DNA of 16,435 nucleotides. Source: Pseudomonadota bacterium (GTDB lineage: Bacteria; Pseudomonadota; Alphaproteobacteria; Rhizobiales; Xanthobacteraceae). Location: the NCBI GenBank assembly GCA_021823875.1, contig JAKAMD010000030.1, positions 1 through 16,435 on the forward strand, given 5' to 3'. The notes under the pieces were generated by a model, which saw only the letters and a list, made by a program, of their open reading frames with translations, did no database searches and was not told where the DNA came from. Position numbers and translations under genes: made by a program. Positions 1 through 7,636 of the stretch are shown here, piece after piece (the stretch's first letter is position 1; every line of letters begins with the position of its first letter).

Positions 1-464
1 CGCGGGCCGGAGGCCGGTATGCCGGCGGCCTCTAGCATCCAGCGCTGCGAGCGCGCCGCCATGCAATTGAGCGCCAGTGCCAGCGGCGGATCGCGCCGCG
101 CCGATTCCATGACCGAGCGCACGGCTTCCTTGTACGGCGCCATAGCTTCGAGCCGCCGCATCAACACATCGAACAACCGTTCGCGTGGGCTCTCCTCGCT
201 CATGTCGCTATCGCCGCCAGCCAGCACCTGGCGGTCGATGTCCTTGACGTGGGCGGCCAGAATCGCCAGCACCGAGCCGAACTCGCCGCGTAGCTGCGAA
301 AGCTTGATACTGGCGCGGCCGGCGATTTCGGCAAGGCCGATCTCTTCGATCCGATGCTCGGCCAGCAGTGCCATCAGCGCGTCGATCGCCTTATCGCGGT
401 CGGTGGTGCCGCGCGGCGGCGGAGCGCTCGGGGTCTTGGCTTGGCGTTTGGCTTTGCGGGCCAT
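1..464 (-). CDS. TetR/AcrR-family transcriptional regulator, C-terminal end cut by window edge
   Basis: About 154 codons are visible, reading leftward with no stop before position 1, so the C-terminus lies outside the window. The N-terminus is basic (MARKAKRQAKTPS). Roughly residues 20-70 have the TetR helix-turn-helix pattern: a helix starting DRDKAIDALMALLAEH, then IEEIGLAEIAGRASIKLSQL and GEFGSVLAILAAHV, where a recognition helix and the following F/Y..K-like segment are expected. The rest (residues 80-154) is helical and fits the ligand/dimer domain, including RERLFDVLMRRLEAMAPYKEAV. This part resembles the TetR-like proteins annotated near COQ9 in alphaproteobacteria, but that link is only an impression. 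The ATG at 464 follows GGGAGG with suitable spacing, which fixes the start. It is oriented like proC, 90 bp downstream of proC's stop. The regulated genes cannot be told from the sequence. Confidence 0.82.
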   Translation of the reverse strand, partial: MARKAKRQAKTPSAPPPRGTTDRDKAIDALMALLAEHRIEEIGLAEIAGRASIKLSQLRGEFGSVLAILAAHVKDIDRQVLAGGDSDMSEESPRERLFDVLMRRLEAMAPYKEAVRSVMESARRDPPLALALNCMAARSQRWMLEAAGIPASGP

Positions 465-554
465 GGCAGCCTCCCGTTCAGGCAATGGGGGTCGCCTTAA
501 TGTAGGCCCGCAAAGACGACGGTTCTAGGGCGATCCCGGCGGTCGCGCTGGCGG

Positions 555-1394
555 CTAGCCGGCCAATTCACACGAGCGCTGTGTGGCGGCGGCGATCGCT
601 TTGGTCAGCAGGCTGTCGAAACCGCCCGGTCCCATCAGCACCGCGAGCGCGGCGGCGGTGGTGCCGCCCGGCGAAGTGACGTTCTGCCGGAGCGTGGCGG
701 CATCGAGTTCCGAGCGATGCAGCAGTTCACCGGAGCCGGCCACGGTCTCGCGCGCCAGCCGCGCGGCGAGCGCGGCCGGCAGCCCCGCGGCGATGCCGGC
801 TTGCGTCATCGCTTCCGCCAGCAAGAACACATAGGCCGGTCCCGAGCCGGAAACGGCGGTGACCGCATCCATCAGGGCTTCGTCTTTCACCCATTCGACC
901 CCGCCGGTCGCAGCGAGCAGATCACCGGCGAGCTTGCGCTGGCTGGCGGAGACTTTGGCGTTGGGCACGGCGACCGTGATGCCGCGGCCGATGGCGGCCG
1001 GTGTGTTCGGCATGGCGCGCACGATGCCCAGCCCCGCGGGCAACGCGCCGGCAAGGAAATGCAAGGGCCGTCCGGCCATGATCGAAAGCGCGAGCGTGCG
1101 CTTGCCGGCATAGGGAGCGAGCGTGGGCAGGGCATCCGGCGCTATTTGCGGCTTGACCGCAATGACGATGGCGCTCGCTTCGCTTGCCTGCTTGGGGTTG
1201 AGCTTGACGCCGCGCCGGGTCAGCGCCTTCACGGCTTTCGCCGGCTTGGACTCGAGCACGATCAGTTTGCGCGGATCAAGCCCGCGCGCGAGCCAGCCGT
1301 CGAGCATGGCCGCGCCCATCTTGCCGGCGCCGAGCAGCACCAGGCGGCCGGAGAATTTGGCGAGCGGGCGTGTGTTAGGTTTACGGGCGGCCAT
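555..1394 (-). CDS. proC: pyrroline-5-carboxylate reductase
   Basis: Catalyses the last step of proline synthesis, NAD(P)H reduction of 1-pyrroline-5-carboxylate to proline, in the cytosol. The 279-residue product has the usual family length (about 270). An N-terminal Rossmann nucleotide-binding motif GAGKMG lies at residues 22-27. It is followed by VKPQ (80-83), RAMPNTP (126-132), the helical dimer domain with VSGSGPAY (181-188), and the conserved TSPGGTT (240-246) near the active site. I place the start at the ATG at 1394 because GGAGAG lies 4 nt upstream. The longer reading to 1421 would need a TTG start inside a perfect palindrome. The gene follows ybjN on the same strand, but the 123-bp gap is filled by an inverted REP-like pair. 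Identity is near certain; only the start has mild doubt. Confidence 0.96.
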   Translation of the reverse strand: MAARKPNTRPLAKFSGRLVLLGAGKMGAAMLDGWLARGLDPRKLIVLESKPAKAVKALTRRGVKLNPKQASEASAIVIAVKPQIAPDALPTLAPYAGKRTLALSIMAGRPLHFLAGALPAGLGIVRAMPNTPAAIGRGITVAVPNAKVSASQRKLAGDLLAATGGVEWVKDEALMDAVTAVSGSGPAYVFLLAEAMTQAGIAAGLPAALAARLARETVAGSGELLHRSELDAATLRQNVTSPGGTTAAALAVLMGPGGFDSLLTKAIAAATQRSCELAG

Positions 1395-1406
1395 CACTCT
1401 CTCCGC

Positions 1407-1438
1407 TGTCATCATCCGCAATTGCGGATGATCCAGTA
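1407..1438 (-). repeat. REP-like palindromic unit A (32 nt)
   Basis: Read on the minus strand this begins TACTGGAT and ends ATGACA, with the core CCGC-AATT-GCGG. Positions 1411-1432 are a perfect 22-bp palindrome. It has the same 32-nt length and end motifs as the unit at 1476-1507 in the opposite orientation. The unit overlaps the region just upstream of the proC ribosome-binding site, so it is probably in the proC leader. Confidence 0.8.
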
Positions 1439-1475
1439 TGCACCGGCCTGGAAATCAAGCCTCAATGTTTAGGAG

Positions 1476-1507
1476 CACTGGATGCCCCGCTTTCGCGGGG
1501 CATGACA
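1476..1507 (+). repeat. REP-like palindromic unit B (32 nt)
   Basis: Read on the plus strand this begins CACTGGAT and ends ATGACA. The stem GATGCCCCGC / GCGGGGCAT closes on a TTTC loop. It is the inverted partner of unit A, 37 nt away. The stem bases differ from unit A on both sides in a compensating way (GCCCCGC/GCGGGGC against CATCCGC/GCGGATG), so the hairpin rather than the primary sequence is kept. It ends 10 bp past the ybjN stop codon. Confidence 0.78.
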
Positions 1508-1517
1508 AGAGGGAAAG

Positions 1518-2018
1518 TCAGGCTTCGCCCGAGGTCTCGAACATGGCGGCGGCAAGCGCTTCCTTGGCTTCTTTGCCGGCCCAGACCACGAACTGGAAGG
1601 CGGTGAAATAACGCTCGCAGGTGTCGAGCGCGGTCGACAGCAGCACCTCGCATTGCCGGCCGGACGCCTCGACGCCGCCCGCCAGCACCAGCGCGTGCCG
1701 GAACATCACCATGCCTTCCCGCATCCACAGGTCGAAATGGCCGACCCAGAGCTGTTCATTGATCAGTGAGATCAACGTCTGCACTTCGGCGCGGCGGCGG
1801 TCCGGAATCTTCAGGTCGAAGGCGCAGGCCAGATGCAGCGCCTCGATGTCACCCATCCAGGTATAGGAGAGCTGGTAGTCGGACCAGCGGCCGGTCACCA
1901 GGATGGTGATCTCGTCGTCGCCGGCGCGCTCGAACGACCAGTCGTTGCCGGCGGCGACGCGTTCGACCACGTCCAGGGGGTTGATCCGATGTTCGTCAAT
2001 ATAGGCGATGTCGGACAT
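1518..2018 (-). CDS. YbjN domain-containing protein
   Basis: A 166-residue cytosolic protein of the YbjN family, which is related in fold to type III secretion chaperones. In E. coli, YbjN affects motility, stress and biofilm phenotypes, but no reaction is known. Visible landmarks are the N-terminal NPLDVVERVAAGNDWSFERA, the strand pair DDEITILVTGRWSDYQLSY, the central helix IPDRRRAEVQTLISLINEQL, then GHFDLWMREGMVMFRHAL, and a helical C-terminus ending in ETSGEA. The reading frame stays open to 2213, but the ATG at 2018 has GCGGAGA just upstream and begins the domain cleanly, so the longer N-terminus is rejected. The same neighbourhood (proC next door) occurs in other Hyphomicrobiales. A sigma-70-like promoter lies at 2169-2197, implying a leader of about 140 nt. 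Confidence 0.88.
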   Translation of the reverse strand: MSDIAYIDEHRINPLDVVERVAAGNDWSFERAGDDEITILVTGRWSDYQLSYTWMGDIEALHLACAFDLKIPDRRRAEVQTLISLINEQLWVGHFDLWMREGMVMFRHALVLAGGVEASGRQCEVLLSTALDTCERYFTAFQFVVWAGKEAKEALAAAMFETSGEA

Positions 2019-2336
2019 GCCGTCTCCGCTAGACCAATTAGAGCGAGAGGAAACGCACGCCACACCACACGCACGGCACGCCAGAAGCGACCCGCCGGGC
2101 CCCGACCTCGGGATTGACTCTCGGGATACACGGTGCCTTGGCAGCAGAAGCGAATCACCGGCAAACCGACTATACCCTGCTCGATTCCGCCCGCCAAAGG
2201 CATCGTCGGGCATGAGTGAGCCGTGATTTGCCGCGGAGAGGCAACCGCGCAGGCGGGACTCTCCACAAGCAAAGCTGCGGCGGATTGAATCGGCAGTGGA
2301 TAACTTTGGTTCCGGAGTCCACCCGGATTCAGCCCG
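2019..2336. other. Intergenic region between prs stop and ybjN start
   Basis: No supportable gene lies in these 318 bp. Short open frames on both strands have no domain-like composition or ribosome-binding site. The left half is the probable ybjN leader, and the promoter candidate at 2169-2197 is the only clear signal. I saw no terminator hairpin with a T-run behind prs. Confidence 0.6.
2169..2197 (-). promoter_or_regulatory. Candidate sigma-70 promoter of ybjN
   Basis: On the minus strand a TTGGCG hexamer (2192-2197) and a TATAGT hexamer (2169-2174) are separated by exactly 17 bp. Transcription would start near 2162, giving about 140 nt of leader before the ybjN ATG. The promoter lies behind the prs stop, so ybjN probably has its own transcript. 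Confidence 0.5.
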
Positions 2337-3290
<954 letters not shown>

Positions 3291-3367
3291 CCAAAAACCC
3301 TCGCGTTTAGCTCGTTACACCACTGATTGCCGCCGGTACGGACTCGGCCGCCGAGCAGGCGGCGTGG

Positions 3368-3395
3368 TCATAACAAGGCGGGGGAGAGGGGGCAA
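3368..3395 (-). promoter_or_regulatory. Possible prs promoter
   Basis: On the minus strand TTGCCC (3390-3395) and TTATGA (3368-3373) are 16 bp apart, placing a start near 3361, about 70 nt before the prs ATG. The hexamers are only moderate matches to the sigma-70 consensus. Confidence 0.3.
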
Positions 3396-3397
3396 TA

Positions 3398-3418
3398 CGG
3401 GACAAATTCTTTGTCCCG
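3398..3418. repeat. Perfect 9-bp inverted repeat between lipoprotein gene and prs
   Basis: CGGGACAAA, a TTC spacer, then TTTGTCCCG. It lies just past the lipoprotein stop and immediately upstream of the possible prs promoter. With no adequate T-run on the minus strand it is a poor intrinsic terminator. An operator or an RNA 3'-end structure are both possible. Confidence 0.55.
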
Positions 3419-3447
3419 AGGCTTTTGCCGCCAGCCTGTGCGAAGCT

Positions 3448-4218
3448 TTAACGCGCGGTACTGTCCGCCAGCCTCAGCGTGCCGCGCTCCGACATGGCGG
3501 CCGCCGGGGCCGGCCTGCGGCGCGGCAGCGGTACCGTGACCGAAATCGGCGTTACCACCGCGCCGGTCGCGTCCTGAGCCGGTGCCGACGGCGCCTCGGC
3601 GGCCGGCACCGGGTCGGCATGCGGTTGAACGATGCGGAAAATCCCGGCGGCCTCGGGCGAGGAGGCGGCCGGCACCGCGGCCAGCGCAACCTGAGACGGG
3701 GCCGCACCCGGCGCGACATCCGGCGAGGTCAGAAAGGCGGCGAGCTGGTCCATGCTGCTCTGGGCCACCTTGCGCAAGGTCGCCTCGTCGACCGCCGGCC
3801 AGCCCTCGTGCGCCGCGCCGCCCGCAACCTGGCTGCCGGTGATGCGCAGCGCGCGATGTTCGTCGCGGTCAAACACGTCCCAGACCCAGGAGATCGTGGT
3901 CTTGTCGTTGACGATTTCGGCGGAGAGATATCCGCGCACGCGATAGGCCGACGGGCTTTCGCGCGACATCACCGCGAGCCGGCGCGTCTGGGCTTCGTCG
4001 TTCATATCCCGCACCAGCGTCTGGAACTGCGCGGGCGGCAGGCCATCGATGGAATCGAACGCGACCGTCGCGCCGCGCGGTTGCGCCACCGACACATTCG
4101 GTTGGCCCTCGTGCTGGCAGGCGGCAAGCGTGAATGCGCAGGCTACCGCTAACAACCAGACAGGCGAACACCAACGAAACGCCGCGTTTTGCACGCGGCG
4201 ACCCCGATGCCACTCCAT
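3448..4218 (-). CDS. conserved hypothetical lipoprotein
   Basis: A 256-residue protein with a type II signal peptide: a basic start (MEWHRGRRVQ), a hydrophobic stretch WLLAVACAFTLAAC, and a lipobox LAAC with the acylated cysteine at residue 34. The mature protein has a compact part (about 50-155), with TVAFDSIDGLPPAQFQTLV, YRVRGYLSAEI, TTISWVWDVFDRDEHRALRI and a helical TLRKVAQSSMDQLAAFL. A Pro/Ala-rich, probably disordered tail (165-256) contains PLPRRRPAPAAA. The ATG at 4218 has GAGGGG 5 nt upstream; the in-frame GTG at 4224 is less well placed. I do not recognise a named family. Its place between pgeF and prs, with the lipoprotein-processing enzyme Lgt encoded nearby, suggests an envelope role, but that is only context. 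Confidence 0.8.
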   Translation of the reverse strand: MEWHRGRRVQNAAFRWCSPVWLLAVACAFTLAACQHEGQPNVSVAQPRGATVAFDSIDGLPPAQFQTLVRDMNDEAQTRRLAVMSRESPSAYRVRGYLSAEIVNDKTTISWVWDVFDRDEHRALRITGSQVAGGAAHEGWPAVDEATLRKVAQSSMDQLAAFLTSPDVAPGAAPSQVALAAVPAASSPEAAGIFRIVQPHADPVPAAEAPSAPAQDATGAVVTPISVTVPLPRRRPAPAAAMSERGTLRLADSTAR

Positions 4219-4335
4219 CGACACCCCTCGGCCGATTTTTGTTCAAGTCCCCTTCGGCCTGGCGGCAGGGTACTGGCTTAAACAGCCTGGAGTCCAGCAA
4301 GGATGACGCGTGCAAAGCAGCGTTGCGGATAACGT

Positions 4336-5103
4336 CTAGTCGGCAAGCGCGATCGCGTTGATATGGCGGCCATAATCGGGTTCATCCAGACGCGTCGTGC
4401 GCCGGTAACTGAAGAAGCGGCCGGGATCGGCATAAGTGCACAAACAGAGATCTTCGAAATTCACGATTCCGGCTCGTTGAACGCGGGCTGCAATGTAGCC
4501 AGGCAAATCAAACATGGCGTGGTCCGCGCGCGATGACGGTGCGAAATACCGCGCATTGGTTCCATCTACGGCCAGGAAGCGCTCGACGAATTCCGGACCA
4601 ACCTCGTAGTTCTCCTGCCGGATGGTGGGTCCGAGCGCGGCTGAAATGCGCGCGCGTTGCGCGCCCTGTTGTTCCATTGTCGCGACGGTGGCCTCGATGA
4701 CTCCGGTGAGTGCGCCGCGCCAGCCGGCATGCGCGGCGGCCACGACGCCGGCTTCGACGTCAGCGAACAGCAGCGGCCCGCAGTCGGCGGTGGACACAGC
4801 GACGGCGAGTCCCGGCCGGCATGTGACCACGGCATCGGCCCGCGGACGTTGATCGGAAGGCCACGGCGCATCAACGACCACCACATCAGGTGAATGGATT
4901 TGATAGGGCGTCAGCAGGTGCGCTGGCGCAACGCCGAGCGCGGCAGCCATGCGCGCGCGGTTTTCGCCGACCTTGGCGGGATCATCGTCGGAACCGACGC
5001 CGCCATTGAGGCTTTCATAGACGCCCTGCGACACACCGCCGCTACGGGTGAAAAAAGCGTGGCGAATGCGCGATAATTGAACGAGCGTGCGTGCCTGCAA
5101 CAT
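4336..5103 (-). CDS. pgeF: peptidoglycan editing factor PgeF (multicopper polyphenol oxidase/laccase-like domain)
   Basis: A 255-residue member of the YfiH/DUF152 family. In E. coli the protein helps keep L-serine out of position 1 of the peptidoglycan stem peptide; other members were described as laccase-like or nucleoside-processing enzymes. Metal-site landmarks are QIHSPDVV (His70), STADCGPLLFAD (Cys108) and AAHAGWRGAL (His125). The family's ALGPTIRQENYEVGPEF segment (156-172) and the terminal FFSYRRTTRL are also present. The ATG at 5103 is preferred; the frame extends to 5136 only through a TTG. The ribosome-binding site is weak. In many rhizobial genomes this gene follows lgt and the MidA-like methyltransferase directly; here a plus-strand gene intervenes, so pgeF needs its own promoter within the 113-bp divergent gap. 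Confidence 0.93.
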   Translation of the reverse strand: MLQARTLVQLSRIRHAFFTRSGGVSQGVYESLNGGVGSDDDPAKVGENRARMAAALGVAPAHLLTPYQIHSPDVVVVDAPWPSDQRPRADAVVTCRPGLAVAVSTADCGPLLFADVEAGVVAAAHAGWRGALTGVIEATVATMEQQGAQRARISAALGPTIRQENYEVGPEFVERFLAVDGTNARYFAPSSRADHAMFDLPGYIAARVQRAGIVNFEDLCLCTYADPGRFFSYRRTTRLDEPDYGRHINAIALAD

Positions 5104-5122
5104 GGTGTGGCGTCCAGGAGAA

Positions 5123-5136
5123 ATGACCCAGGTCAA
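5123..5136. promoter_or_regulatory. Imperfect FNR/FixK-type box between pgeF and the BA14K gene
   Basis: ATGACCCAGGTCAA matches the core TTGA-N6-TCAA with one mismatch at the first base, and its inner arms TGACC/GGTCA are perfect. It lies in the divergent gap, 20 bp before the pgeF start and 80 bp before the BA14K start. The 3' flank (ATGCG) is the same as at the better box at 16086-16099. One such site could occur by chance. Confidence 0.3.
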
Positions 5137-5216
5137 TGCGTTCGGTTGATCGTATTGCTAACGGAAATCACTGATACGTCAGAAATTTGACCGCGGACAA
5201 GAAGGAGCTTGCTGCC

Positions 5217-5594
5217 ATGCGTATACCTCTCATCGCAGTCGCTGCCTTGGCCAGTATCGCAGTTGTCGGCGCACCGTCGTCGGCAGGGGCCGCGCCATTG
5301 AGCGGCGTAACCAAGGATCTTGCGCAGCAGACGCAAGCGACTGACTCGCTGTTGTTGCAACGCGTGCGGGATCGCCATTTTCGCGGTCACCGTGGCGGAC
5401 ACGGGCACGGCGGTGGCGGTGCCGGCGCGGCGGCAGCTGGCGCGATATTCGGATTGGCTATCGGCGCCATGATTGCCAGCGAAGCCGCACGCCATCAGCA
5501 GACTGTCGAATGGTGCATGCAGCGCTATCGCAGCTATGATCCCAGGACCGGGACTTGGGTGGATTATCACGGCCGGATTCATCGCTGCCCGTGA
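5217..5594 (+). CDS. BA14K-like exported protein
   Basis: A 125-residue small envelope protein. Residues 1-26 form a signal peptide (MRIPLIAVAALASIAVVGAP..AGA-A). A His/Gly-rich linker follows (HFRGHRGGHGHGGGG, 55-69). A Gly/Ala hydrophobic segment (about 68-91) could span or contact the membrane. The C-terminal signature contains WCMQRYRSYDPRTGTWVDYHG and ends HRCP, with Cys100 and Cys124 positioned as in BA14K proteins. BA14K was described in Brucella as an immunoreactive protein with lectin-like activity; a role here is unproven. The ATG at 5217 is preceded by AAGAAGGAG. The stop abuts the stop of the convergent methyltransferase gene, the two stop codons together reading TGATCA. It stands alone on the plus strand inside a minus-strand cluster, suggesting later insertion. 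Confidence 0.86.
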   Translation: MRIPLIAVAALASIAVVGAPSSAGAAPLSGVTKDLAQQTQATDSLLLQRVRDRHFRGHRGGHGHGGGGAGAAAAGAIFGLAIGAMIASEAARHQQTVEWCMQRYRSYDPRTGTWVDYHGRIHRCP

Positions 5595-6692
5595 TCATCC
5601 AAAAACCGGCGGTGTGCCGATCGTCGGATGCGTGAACGCCACCGCTTTGAACAGACTGCCCATGTCGCTGCGGCCAAAACCAGTCAGTCGCAGCAAAGCG
5701 AGATCGATATCTGCGGCTTCGGTGGGAGTCGCGCGCGCCTTGAGCTTGGCCGCGCGCGTCTCGATGCCGAGGCCGCGCAGCAGTTCCGACTGGTCGATCG
5801 GGCCAAAGCCGGTGACGCCCATGGCCTCGACCGCGCGCTTGAGCGCTTGGAAGTCGACATGAGCGGTAAGATCGACCGTGCCGGGGGTGCTCAACACGTC
5901 GGCATAGGCGTGGCGGCCGACCGCCTGCAGCGTTTCACCGACGTCGCTTTCGGCGTGGCCGTAATCGATCACCAGCGCGGTGCCGCGTTCGTCGGCGAGG
6001 CGGCGGCCTAGCTCCATGGCGGCACGTTCGTCGCGCCATTCGAAGATCGCGCCGAGGGGCGCATTGCGCGCAGCCGGCGGCAATACGATGTCGGCATGCG
6101 GCATCGGCTCGGGCGCGACGGTGTAGGTAAGTTTGCCATCGGCATCGATGCCGATGCGGCGCTCATGCCAGCCGCTCTCGATCTTTACGGCCTGGTTCAC
6201 CGGCAACGCATCGAAGAACTCGTTGGCGACGACAATGAGGGCGCCTTGCGGCACCTCGGCGAGCGTGTTGTGCCAGTACACCGGCATGCCGATGCCGCCC
6301 AGCGTGAGTTCCTGCTGGGCGCGCAGCACCGGGCTGATCTCGACCAGATGGATAACGGCCGCTTCGCGGAACGCCGGCATCACCTGCATCGCGCGCACCG
6401 CGTCTTTCATCAAGGTGCCGCGACCGGGGCCGAGCTCGATCAGCCGGATATTTGCCGGCGAGCCCATCTGCGTCCAGACCGCCGCCATCCACAGCCCGAT
6501 CAATTCGCCGAACATCTGACTCACCTCGGGCGCGGTGGTGAAATCGCCGGACGCGCCCAAGGGATTGCGGGTGACGTAATAGCCGTAGGCCGGATCGCCC
6601 AGGCACAAGGCCATATATTCGCTGATCGGCATCGGCCCCGCCGCCTGGATGCGTTTGCGGATCTCACGTTCCAGTGGCGGGATATCGGTCAC
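5595..6692 (-). CDS. class I SAM-dependent methyltransferase, MidA/NDUFAF7 family
   Basis: A 365-residue homologue of mitochondrial NDUFAF7/MidA, an arginine methyltransferase required for assembly of respiratory complex I; the bacterial substrate is inferred, not known. Landmarks are the family N-terminus with PISEYMALCLGDPAYGYY (22-39), GDFTTAPEVSQMFGELIG (49-66), the SAM-binding ELGPGRGTLM (86-95), and VVANEFFDALPVNQAV (154-169). Later come ALVIDYGHAESDVGETLQA and DLTAHVDFQAL near the C-terminus. I place the start at the GTG at 6692, because GCGGAG inside the end of lgt precedes it by 6 nt and no ATG fits. The start lies 2 nt after the lgt stop, so the two genes are translationally coupled. 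The length matches the family. Confidence 0.93.
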   Translation of the reverse strand: MTDIPPLEREIRKRIQAAGPMPISEYMALCLGDPAYGYYVTRNPLGASGDFTTAPEVSQMFGELIGLWMAAVWTQMGSPANIRLIELGPGRGTLMKDAVRAMQVMPAFREAAVIHLVEISPVLRAQQELTLGGIGMPVYWHNTLAEVPQGALIVVANEFFDALPVNQAVKIESGWHERRIGIDADGKLTYTVAPEPMPHADIVLPPAARNAPLGAIFEWRDERAAMELGRRLADERGTALVIDYGHAESDVGETLQAVGRHAYADVLSTPGTVDLTAHVDFQALKRAVEAMGVTGFGPIDQSELLRGLGIETRAAKLKARATPTEAADIDLALLRLTGFGRSDMGSLFKAVAFTHPTIGTPPVFG

Positions 6693-6694
6693 GT

Positions 6695-7516
6695 TCAGCT
6701 CCGCAGCGGCTTGCGCTTCAACGCATAGACGATGAAGCAGACCCCGGCGAGAAACAATGGGATCGACAGCAGTTGCCCCATGGTGGCGCCGCCCCACAGG
6801 AAGCCGAGCTGGGGATCGGGCTCGCGGAAGAATTCGGCAAAGATGCGTGCCATCGCATAACCGCAGGCGAAGGAGCCGACGATCAGGCCCGGCCGCTTCA
6901 AGGCGCCAGCGCGGATCATCACGTAGAGCACCGCCAATAACAGCAAGCCTTCCAACCCCGCCTCGTAAAGCTGGCTCGGATGGCGCGGCATCGGTCCGCC
7001 GGTCGGGAAGATCATGGCCCAGGGCACGTCGGTCGGCCGGCCCCACAATTCGTCATTGATGAAGTTGGCGAGCCGGCCGAGGAACAGGCCAATCGGCCCG
7101 ACCGCGCAGGTGATGTCGCCGAGCGAAAGGATCGGCAGTCCGCGTTTCTTCGCGAACAGCACCACCGCCAGCACGCAGCCGACAAAGCCGCCATGGAATG
7201 ACATGCCGCCATGCCAGAGCTGGAAGATCTGCAGCGGATGAGCGGCGAAGTACGGCAGATTGTAGAACAGCACATAGCCGGTGCGGCCGCCGAGGATGAT
7301 GCCGATGGTCACCCACAGCACGAAGTCGTCGAACTGGATAACAGTCAACGGTGCCGGCCCGCTCCAATAGCGCTCGTTGCGGATGATCGCGCGGGCATAG
7401 ACCCAGCCGAGCAGGATGCCCACGATATAGGCGAGCGCATACCAGCGGATGGCAAAGGGGCCGAACTGCACCAGGATGGGGTCGAATTTCGGATAGGGAA
7501 TGAGCAGCCAGGGCAT
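6695..7516 (-). CDS. lgt: phosphatidylglycerol--prolipoprotein diacylglyceryl transferase
   Basis: Inner-membrane enzyme that transfers diacylglycerol from phosphatidylglycerol to the lipobox cysteine of prolipoproteins, the first step of lipoprotein maturation. The 273-residue protein has several membrane helices (for example 22-42, 66-86, 105-122, 190-202, 212-230, 247-266). The diagnostic motifs are GGRTGYVLFYN (76-86), WHGGMSFHGG (101-110, with the essential His region) and the Lgt signature GRLANFINDELWGR (147-160) followed by RHPSQLYEAGLEG. The ATG at 7516 begins MPWLLIPYPKFDPILVQFGP, typical of the family. The frame stays open to 7708, but nothing upstream looks like coding sequence. 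It is divergent from ubiK across 120 bp. Two lipoprotein substrates with LAAC/LAGC lipoboxes are encoded in this window. Confidence 0.97.
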   Translation of the reverse strand: MPWLLIPYPKFDPILVQFGPFAIRWYALAYIVGILLGWVYARAIIRNERYWSGPAPLTVIQFDDFVLWVTIGIILGGRTGYVLFYNLPYFAAHPLQIFQLWHGGMSFHGGFVGCVLAVVLFAKKRGLPILSLGDITCAVGPIGLFLGRLANFINDELWGRPTDVPWAMIFPTGGPMPRHPSQLYEAGLEGLLLLAVLYVMIRAGALKRPGLIVGSFACGYAMARIFAEFFREPDPQLGFLWGGATMGQLLSIPLFLAGVCFIVYALKRKPLRS

Positions 7517-7580
7517 TACGGAAATCCATTGGGACGACGCGCCCCCGCGCTTCGCCGGAACAGGGATAGCACGCCGCCCC

Positions 7581-7609
7581 TTGCGGCGGCATTGCCGGAT
7601 CGCCATTAA
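7581..7609 (+). promoter_or_regulatory. Possible ubiK promoter
   Basis: TTGCGG (7581-7586) and CATTAA (7604-7609) are 17 bp apart in the lgt/ubiK divergent gap. Transcription would start about 20 nt before the ubiK ATG. The match is moderate. Confidence 0.3.
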
Positions 7610-7636
7610 TGGGGGCAAACCCGGGGGACAAGATCG

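Noticed and set aside
1395..1421. Upstream extension of proC to 1421
   Set aside because: It needs a TTG start inside the palindrome of REP-like unit A; ATG 1394 has a proper ribosome-binding site.
5104..5136. N-terminal extension of pgeF to 5136
   Set aside because: The start would be TTG with no ribosome-binding site, and the added residues are not part of the family.
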